Source: Stomorhina lunata
Taxonomy: Eukaryota > Arthropoda > Insecta > Diptera > Rhiniidae
Assembly: GCA_933228675.1 (NCBI GenBank)
Contig: OW121743.1
Location: forward strand, 80,857,363 to 80,921,362
Reading direction: 5' to 3'
DNA length: 64,000 bases
This document shows positions 55,725-64,000 of the stretch, one piece after another. Position 1 is the stretch's first letter. Each line of letters opens with the position of its first letter. A program made the position numbers and the translations under genes. The notes beneath the pieces were generated by a model, which was not told the DNA's origin, did not search any database, and worked only from the letters and a program-made list of their open reading frames with translations.

Positions 55725-57128
55725 TAAGGAAATTTTTAAAAAATTTTATAGGAAATTTTTCAAAAATTTCCTATTTTTATAGGAAATTTTTCAAAAATGT
55801 ACTACTTTTATAGGAAATTTTTAAAAAATTTACTATTTTTACAGGAAATTTTTTAAAAATGTACTATTTTTATAGGAAATTTTTCAAAAATTTGCTATTT
55901 TTAAAGGAATTTTTTCAAAAATTTCCTATTTTTATATGAAATTTTTCAAAAATTTGCTATTTTTATAGGAAATTTTTCAAAAATTTCCTATTTTTATAGG
56001 AAATTTTTCAAAAATTTCCTGTTTTTATAGGAAATTTTTCAAAAATTTCCTATTTTTATAGGAAATTTTTCAAAAATTTCCTATTTTTATAGGAAATTTT
56101 TCAAAAATTTCCTATTTTTATAGGAAATTTTTCAAAAATTTCCTATTTTTATAGGAAATTTTTCAAAAATTTCCTATTTTTATAGGAAATTTTTCAAAAC
56201 TTTCCTATTTTTATAGGAAATTTTTCAAAAATTTCCTATTTTTATAGGAAATTTTTCAAAAATTTCCTATTTTTATAGGAAATTTTTCAAAAATTTCCTA
56301 TTTTTATAGGAAATTTTTCAAAAATTTCCTATTTTTATAGGAAATTTTTCAAAAATTTCCTATTTTTATAGGAAATTTTTCAAAAATTTCCTATTTTTAT
56401 AGGAAATTTTTCAAAAATTTGCTATTTTACAAGAAATTTTTCAAAAATTTACTATTTTTATAGGAAATTTTTCAAAATTTTTTTACAAAAATTTGCTATT
56501 TTTATAGGAAATTTTTAAAAAAATTGCTATTTTTATAAGAAATTTTTCAAAAATTTGCTATTTTACAAGAAATTTTTCAAAAATTTACTATTTTTATAGG
56601 AAATTTTTCAAAATTTTTTTACAAAAATTTGCTATTTTTATAGGAAATTTTTAAAAAAATTGCTATTTTTATAAGAAATTTTTCAAAAATTTGCTATTTT
56701 TTTAGGAAATTATTCAAAAATTTTTCTAAAATTTGGTATTTTTATTGGAAAATTTTTAAAAATTTTGCTATTTTTATAGGAAATTTTTCAAAAATTTGCT
56801 ATTTTCATAGGAAAGTTTTCAAAAATTTGTTGTTTTCATAGGAAATTTTTCAAAAATTTGCTATTTTCATAGGAAATTTTTCAAAAATTTGCTATTTTCA
56901 TAGGAAATTTTTCAAAAATTTGCTATTTTTATAGGAAATTCTTCAAAAATTTCCTATTTTTATAGGAAATTTTTCAAAAATTTGCTACTTTATAAGAAAA
57001 TTTTTCAAAAATTTGCTATATTTATAGAAAATTTTTCAAAAATTTGCTATTTTTATTGGAAATTTTTCAAAAGTTTCCTATTTTTATAGGAAATTTTTCA
57101 AAAATTTCCTATTTGTATAGGAAAATTT

Positions 57129-57130
<2 letters not shown>
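55725..57130 (-). repeat. 31-bp satellite array with near strand-symmetric units (array 5)
   Basis: About 45 units, opposite in orientation to arrays 3 and 4. Most units hold two dyads, CCTAT-TTTT-ATAGG and GGAAATTTTTcAAAAATTTCC, so the array reads nearly the same on both strands. The middle (55980-56400) is almost uniform. 56430-56530 and 56560-56660 are duplicates about 132 bp apart. Confidence 0.95.
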
Positions 57131-57191
<61 letters not shown>

Positions 57192-57221
57192 TTCTGTCTG
57201 TCTATATGTCTGTCTGTCCAT
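57131..57221. repeat. (TCTG)n microsatellite
   Basis: About 20 tetranucleotide units with few interruptions near the right end, directly joined to the last unit of array 5. Confidence 0.95.
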
Positions 57222-58755
57222 ATATTACTTCCTCCAAAAAAAGTTATTAACAGAAGCTTTTCCTCACTTGCCAACTCATCAAAGTTCAAAGTTTCTTTGT
57301 TCCATTCCAATGTTTATATTATAACAAATTGCTTCTGTTTTTAAAGAAAACTTATTATCCCCCCACCTCCATCATGATTAGTTGCAAAACTTTTTAGTTT
57401 TCGTTCATTTATATTTATTTATATTTTCATTTTACAAAGTTTCAAAAGTTTTTCTACCACTTCCGGTTCCGTTCTAATGTCTATTTATTTGCGCAGATTG
57501 TTGCACTTAACAGGTGTTTCGGTTGCTTTCTGTTCATCTTTAGACTTAAATAATTATGCTGTCAAGAAGTTTTAACTTTAGTTTTGTGCAAAAAATTAAA
57601 GAAAAAAGGATTTTAGCTAAAGCTGCCGCCATTAGAACAGAAAGTCATGTTTAAGCAGGTTACAAAGGAGGAATTAGAAGTTAATTCTTGGAAGAAAGTA
57701 AAGAAAAAGTATTGCTTTGAAAGAACAAAATAAAGTTAAACTTAAGGTAAATTTTGGAAATATAATTTGTGTTTTAGGAGTTAAAACAAAAGCAATTTAA
57801 AATAAGATTTTTACAAAATTACTTTTAAAAAAATTTATTTCCTGACGAAAAATATTAAAGCATATAACGTTCCCGACATATCCATAAAAAGGCCTTTTAT
57901 ATAGAAACTTAAAACTTTTAATTTGTATACCCAATTTTGTATTTAAACTCAAAAAATAAGTATCTAAATTTCAATTTTGTAAGTCCTATTTATATTCAAC
58001 TCATAAGTATATTTAAATTGAATTAAAGAAAGTAATAAAAAGTTCTATAATTCATAGAAATAACTCCAGTTATTCATATATTTTTATATTTAAAGTAAAT
58101 ACGAATGTATGTATGTATGCATGTATACGTATAAACAAAATGTAACACAACATTTTTTGTTCATTAAATTTGACCTAAAAAAGTTGATTATATTTTCCAT
58201 AATATTGTAATTATAAAAGTACTTCCTGTTTGCTTTGTCAGACAACTTTCACAATTTTTATGTTTTAATTTTGCAGCCAAAAAATGACACAGATTTTGTA
58301 AAAAAAATGGTTTAAATGCAAAAAATATATACGAAATAATTAAAAACCAACAAATGCATTTAATATTTTGTTGACAAATAATTGAAAGAAATTAAACAAA
58401 AAATAAATGAAAATATAAAAAAAAACTAACAAGTAGATGGAAATATAAACAAAATAATTATAAATTATATATTGTGAAGCTAAAGGAACTAATGAATAGA
58501 GTTTAAATTAATTTAGTTTTTATTCGTGTTTAATTTAAACAAATATCTAAAGTCTTTTTTTATTGAAGCTCTTGCTTTAAGCAAATATTTTCCAATTAAG
58601 AACTGGTTACACTTGCTTTAAATAATATTTTCCTAGTTATTGTGATATTTCTTTTTATGGGATGACACAATTTTTTTTTAATGTATTGTAAGATGCAACA
58701 ATCTATTTGAATTTTTATTCCAAGATCGATATTTAACATTATTTATATAATCAAT
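57222..58755. other. A+T-rich sequence, no gene recognised
   Basis: No gene, RNA or large repeat seen. A small ATGTATGTATGCATGT tract lies near 58105. Confidence 0.5.
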
Positions 58756-58810
58756 GTGGCGTATGATTGATAAAATCATAATTTATAGTACTAATAAAAT
58801 CATACGCCAC
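58756..58810. repeat. 55-bp perfect-stem inverted repeat
   Basis: GTGGCGTATGATT (58756-58768) pairs fully with AATCATACGCCAC (58798-58810), with a 29-nt loop. A related ATACGCGGC lies near 58902. It is too short for a usual MITE and may be the remnant of one. Confidence 0.65.
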
Positions 58811-58984
58811 GGTGTACTTTAATATGATGATGATTAAAAGGTTTTTAGAGTATGGAAAATTTCAAAAATCTACTATTTTTATACGAAACTATAAATACCA
58901 TACGCGGCATCAACTTAAATAAATTTTAAGGATAGACATTACACAAATATCCAATTAACTTTTAATCATTTTATTGATTTTGTG

Positions 58985-59165
58985 CCATCAGCACATGATC
59001 AAATGCATATTTTACGATTCAATTTATTTTAAATCATTTTCAGTGACGCCATCTATCGGAAAATTAATCCCACTAAATTAAAATACTCCGTCGACTTATA
59101 CGCAACAACTTTGTTAAAGATCACGGCATGATCAAATTCACTGTTTACAATGTTTAGAAAGAACT
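58985..59165 (-). repeat. Family H fragment, copy D
   Basis: Minus-strand piece with ATGATCAAATGCATATTTTACG, CAGTGACGCCATCT, CCGTCGACTTATACGCAACA and GATCAAATTCACTGTTTAC, equal to about one and a half of the 130-bp units. No ends preserved. Confidence 0.75.
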
Positions 59166-59400
59166 TATCGAGTTTTTACAATGTATGGAAACTATATTAC
59201 ACAATATGTAAATATAAAAAATTTCCATGGATTCATAAAACATACTTAAAAACTTGTTACAAAAAATGTGATAAATAAAAAACCGCTTAACCGATTTTGA
59301 GTAAACTTCACAAAAACCATCTACTAAATAGTCTAAATATTTGGTTCCGATAGGTGAGTCCGGTCTTGAGTTATAAATTTACAACGAAAAGTTAAATTAA
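59166..59400. other. Short spacer before array 6
   Basis: Contains AACCGCTTAACCGATTTTGA, a phrase also typical of dispersed repeats. No gene seen. Confidence 0.4.
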
Positions 59401-59404
59401 TTTT

Positions 59405-61155
59405 TATATATTATATAAAAAAAATTCACTATTTTTATATGAAATTTTTCAAAAATTTACTATTTTTATAGGAAATTTTTCAAAAAATTACTATTTTTAT
59501 AGGAATGTTTTCAAAAATTTACTATTTTAAAAGGACATTTTTCAAAAATTTACTATATTTATAGGAAAATTTTCAAAAATTTACTATTTTTATAGGAAAT
59601 TTTTCAAAAATTTCTTATTTTTATATGAAATTTTTCAAAAATTTATTAATTTTATAGCAATTTTTTTTACTGGAAATTGGAAATTTTTAAAAAATTTACA
59701 ATTTTATAAAAATTTAAAAAATTTACTATTTTCAAGCAATTTTTTTAAAAATTTACTATTTTTATAGGAAATTTTTCAAAAGTCTTTAATTTTTTTGGGA
59801 ATTTTATAAAAATTATAGCAAATTTTAAAAAGTTTCTTATTTTTATAAGAAATTTTTATTATTTTTGTAGAAATCTTTTCAAAAATGTATTATTTTTATA
59901 GGAAATTTTTCAAAAATTTCTTATATTTATAAGAAATTTTTCAAAACTTTTCAAAAATTTCTTATTTTTATAGGAATGTTTTCAAAAATTTCCTATTTTT
60001 ATAGGAAATTTTTCAAAAATTTCTTATTTTTATAAGAAAATTTTTCAAAAATGTCTTATTTTTGTAAGAAAATTTTTCAAAAATTTCTTATTTTTATAAG
60101 AAAATTTTTCAAAAATTTCTTATTTTTATAGGAAATTTTCAAAATTTTCTTCTTTTTATAGGAAATTTTTCAAAGATTTCTTAATTTTATAGAAAATTTT
60201 TAAAAGAAATTTTTTTTAAAATTTATTATTTTTATAGGAAATTTTTCAAAAGCATTTCATTTTTATAGGAATTTTATAAAAATTATAGCAAAAAATTATA
60301 AGAAATTTTATTATTATTTTTGTAGAAATCTTTTCAAAAATTTCCTATTTTTATAGGAAATTTTTCAAAAATTTCTTATTTTTGTAAGAAAATTTTTCAA
60401 AAATTTCTTATTTTTATAAAAAAATTTTTAAAAAATTTCTGATTTTTATAGGAAATTTTGAAAATTTTCTTGATTTTATAAGAAAATTTTCAAAGATTTC
60501 TTATTTTGATAGGAAATTTTTCAAAATTTCTTATTTGTAAAATTTTTCAGAAATTTCCCATTTTTTGGGGAAAGTTTTCAAAAATTTCTTATTACTATAA
60601 GAAATTTTTCTAAAATTTCTTATTTTTATAGGAAATTTTTCAAAAATTTCTTATTTTTATAGGAAATTTTTCAAAAATTTCTTATTTTTATAAGAAATTT
60701 TTCAAAAATTTCTTATGTTTATAGGAAATTTTTCAAAAATTTCTTATGTTTATAGGAAATTTTTCAAAAATTTCTTATTTTTATAAGAAATTTTTCAAAA
60801 ATTTCTTATTTTTATAGGAAATTTTTCAAAAATTTCCAATTTTTATAGAAAATTTTTGAAAATTTTTTTTTTTTTGAGGAAAATTTTTGAAATTTTTTTA
60901 TTTTTATAAGAAGTTCTTTAAAAAAATTCCAATTATTATAGGAAATTTTTCAAAAATTACTTGCTTTTATAGAAATTTTTTAAAGATTTTTTTCTTTTGA
61001 TAGAACATTTTTCAAAAATTAATTATGTTTATAGGAAATTTACTATTTTTACAGGAAATTTATCAAAAATTTCTTATTTTGTTTTAGAAAATTTTTTTAA
61101 AATCTCCTATTTTTATGAGAAATTTTTCAAAAAATTCTTATTTTTAGGAAATTTA
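59405..61155 (-). repeat. 31-bp satellite array (array 6)
   Basis: About 55 units in the same orientation as array 5, strongly diverged. Both CCTAT/ATAGG and CTTAT/ATAAG versions of the inner stem occur, as do mixed units. Confidence 0.93.
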
Positions 61156-62245
61156 TTCTTAAAGTGAATAAAAAAAATTTAAGTTCAACTATTTCTATAC
61201 TCAAAAAGTTATTCTAGGCAAACATCAAAAATAATCTACGTCATTTTACACATTCACTTTGTTGCAACCTTCATATATGACCTCATTTGACATTTATTCT
61301 AGTTTGTATGAAAGAAAAATCGTTTTATTATTTTAGTACTTTACTTAATGTTCTCTATTGTTTATTAAGTAAAAAATGTAGATTTTTCGAAAGTGTTTTT
61401 TTAAGAACTCAAATACAAAAAAAAACCTTAAGAAACACAATAAGGGCATCTGAAATTTAAAACAATATGAACTATTAGAAAAAAATGGACAAGGATTTTT
61501 ATAGTGAAAGGGCAAACTGTTAGTAATAATAAATATTAAGATACTTTAAGGAAAATGATGACAATCTTAAATGAAATAAGATGTTTAGTTAGTATGATAT
61601 GAAATCAACATGTAAAGTAAAAACGGACCTCCAGGCTGTAAAGGGCATTGACAATATTATTTATAAATTTAAGAAAACGAAAAGGTTAAAATAAGAACAA
61701 AATTAATATTTAAACAGTTGTTAGCTATAAGCAAAAAAAAAATAAGAGAAATAACAAAATTAATTATATATTCATATAAAATTTTCAGTTAGATAAAAAT
61801 TTTTTTTAAAAAAACTTATCCAAAAGGCTTACATTTATTTGGCCTCAATTTGGATCAACATAAATTTACAAGTTTTTCTTAATGTTTGAATATTTCTTTA
61901 AAAATCATTGTCAGCATATCATTGATAATGAGGCCAGTAATATTACGGTCAATAAACATTAGAATATTTTCTAGATAATTTTGCTGATTTAGCATTTTTT
62001 AGAAAGTTGACCCAAAAATATGAAAAATTATTTTCGCCTGAATAAATTTAAGTAGATTGTTAACCCTTTTAAGAATCAGTGACCTACAAAGTTTAAGTGA
62101 AATGACAATTTTATGACAACCATCATAACATCTTATTTCTTGAATGGTATTTATGATAACGTCGTTATTAGCCTGGTATAAAGAAAAATCTTTTGTAGCT
62201 CATTTAATTAAGGAGGACAGCAAAAAATCTAACAGATTGATAGAT
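61156..62245. other. A+T-rich spacer between arrays 6 and 7
   Basis: No gene or repeat recognised. Confidence 0.5.
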
Positions 62246-62249
62246 TTTT

Positions 62250-62655
62250 TTTTTCAAAAATTTACTATTTTTATAGGAAATTTTTCAAAAATTTTCAACT
62301 TTTATAGGAAAATTATCATAGAAATTTTTGAAAAATTTCCTATTTTTATAGGAAATTTTTCAAAAATTTCCTTTTAATATAAGAAATTTTTCAAAAATTT
62401 GCTTTTGATATAGGAAATTTTTCAAAAATTTCTTTATAGGAAATTTTTAAAAATTTCCTTTTTTTATAAAAAGTTTTTCAAAAATTTCCTATTTTTATAG
62501 GAAATTTTTTAAAAATTTCCTATTTTTATCGGAAATTTTTCAAAAATTTCCTATTTTTATCGGAAATTTTTCAAAAATTTCCTATTTTTATCGGAAATTT
62601 TTCAAAAATTTCCTATTTTTATCGGAAATTTTTCAAAAATTTCCTATTTCTACTT
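62250..62655 (-). repeat. 31-bp satellite array (array 7)
   Basis: About 13 units. The last five carry ATCGG instead of ATAGG and are identical to each other, showing a recent local expansion of one variant at the right edge. Confidence 0.93.
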
Positions 62656-64000
62656 TAAGGGTCACTGACATTTGTTAAGGTGTTTATGTCATTTTTCAAT
62701 TTTATATTTTTCCTTCTTCTTATTAAGACCACACAAACATAAATATCTTATCAGTGATTTTATTTTGTTGACACTGATCACGTTCTGGCTCAGAAAAGGA
62801 AGTGTTGACTTGTCTGGTAATTGTCTTTTGATTTTTTTTTTTTTTTTACTTTTATTCTTCTGTTATTGTATTTGTGTGTGAGTGAGTGATTGTGTTAGTG
62901 ATTTAAATCTCTTTTATACTCACATATAAGATAAATGTTGCTGTTAAGTTATATCAGTCTTTCATGTTGTTATTGTATTTTCAAGTAGATTTTATTGTTA
63001 TGTACGTGTTTACAGGAAAAGGAAGTGTGGAAATGTTGGAAGATTGTTATATATTTATCCTTCAAGTGTTTATATGAACATTGAGCTTTTATTTGTTTAA
63101 CTTATCTTTTATTTTTAACAAAAGGTGTCTTAACATATCAGTTAAGAAACTGACACACACATTGAGAAAGGAAAAGTTAATTTCATTTAAAGTTGTTAAA
63201 AAGGTCAAATGTTTGGAAGTATAATGGTTATTTAAAAAATGGCATTTATTAAAGAAATTCTGTAAAAAATTGATGTTTAGAAAATATTTTCAAAACTATT
63301 TGAAATTTCCAGTATAAATAACGAACATTCAAATGAAAAACGAAATCCCTAAAGTAAACCTGAACGATTTTTTTATATCTTTAAAAATTTTGAGTTTTTC
63401 TTAAAACATAAACTTTTTAACCCCATAAATTTGCCCTAAAATAATTCCAAAAATAGAATAAAATACAAAACTAAAAAATAACTAACCTAATTGCCACTTA
63501 AAATCAATAGTGAAAAATGATTCTTAATTTCCTTTATTTCTTCCGTTAAGCATGAATGAACACCAGGAAAAGTTTTCAAACATTTTGAAAAATTATCATA
63601 CAATTCAACCTTTTTTCAAATACTAAAAAAAAAATTTAGAAATTTTTTTTCTTCATCAATTGCCAAAAGAAATTCAAATCAAGCTAATGTATGTAGATCA
63701 TGTCTTCCCTCTATTTATATCCGCTTTCCTTTGTTCGCTTCATTGAGGCAATAATAGAAATATGACAGTTTGATATTTTTTCCTTCGTTAGAAAAAGTTT
63801 AGCAGGGACAAAAATGTGTTCTTATTCCAGATTCAAACTGTTTTTTTTCTGTTTTTATCCCTTGGCTGATTTCTTTCCCTAATAAAATAATTTAGTATTT
63901 TTAAATTATGCCCTTAAAATGAAGAAGGAAGAATTGAATAGTTTTGAATGAATGAAGGAAGTAAAAACTTTTAATGCAATAGTTTATGCTAATGCCATAA
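62656..64000. other. A+T-rich sequence, no gene recognised
   Basis: One 69-codon frame at 62672-62881 is rich in Phe and Leu from T-runs and is not convincing. Confidence 0.5.

Noticed and set aside
57044..57310. Frames with repeated Cys-Leu-Ser-Val or Asp-Arg-Gln-Thr
   Set aside because: Translation of the (TCTG)n microsatellite.
62144..62377. 77-codon frame joining unique sequence with array 7
   Set aside because: The second half is satellite. The first half has no recognisable feature.

Overview
The window looks like nuclear DNA of a higher fly (Diptera, probably a calyptrate such as a blow fly, house fly or relative). The reasons are very high A+T, dense dipteran-type transposons (BEL/Pao, Tc1/mariner, hAT, non-LTR, Helitron-like), dispersed repeats with GTCCGTCTGTCTG-type cores, and long short-period satellites. 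I found no convincing host protein-coding exon, rRNA, functional tRNA or CRISPR. All recognisable coding sequence belongs to mobile elements, so this reads as intergenic, intronic or pericentromeric-like DNA. The species call is an inference.

Layout. 1-2058 is the end of a 31-bp satellite. 3.4-6.5 kb holds a small inverted-repeat element (MITE A) and nested dispersed repeats, here called family H and the GTCCGTC repeat. 7.2-8.5 kb is a broken Tc1/mariner-type element with DD37E spacing. 9.1-11.0 kb is a foldback element carrying a hAT-like element, which itself holds a dead reverse-transcriptase fragment. 11.0-11.9 kb is an internally deleted mariner-like element. 13.0-18.4 kb is a 5'-truncated non-LTR element whose tail was split by a 4.25-kb BEL/Pao element that encodes gag-protease only. 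18.7-23.3 kb holds a Helitron-like element, a family H copy split by an RTE-like LINE fragment, and a hAT remnant. 24.9-25.5 kb has a tRNA-like SINE and a GTCCGTC repeat. 25.8-28.2, 30.3-31.6, 33.4-35.9, 55.7-57.1, 59.4-61.2 and 62.2-62.7 kb are further 29-31-bp satellite arrays. 37.2-40.0 kb is a family H copy with a second DD37E insertion. 40.5-49.8 kb is a complete BEL/Pao retrotransposon. 50.3-51.4 kb has two MITEs and 53.7-54.5 kb a full GTCCGTC repeat.

The two LTR elements are the youngest insertions seen. In each the two LTRs have equal length, I saw no difference between them by eye, and 5-bp target duplications are perfect (AATAA and CTGAT). The large element encodes a full gag-protease-RT-RNase H-integrase polyprotein. 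It also has a second downstream frame, in the place where env would sit, that repeats the zinc-knuckle and protease domains and is preceded by a strong splice-acceptor-like sequence. The small element has no pol at all and would depend on enzymes made elsewhere. No sequence evidence shows that these two particular elements are partners.

The most distinctive non-coding feature is that the satellites all use units of 29-31 bp built on self-complementary cores (CTATAG or CCTAT...ATAGG). One array reads almost the same on both strands. Edges of arrays and dispersed repeats are approximate. Edges of elements with target duplications were read base by base.
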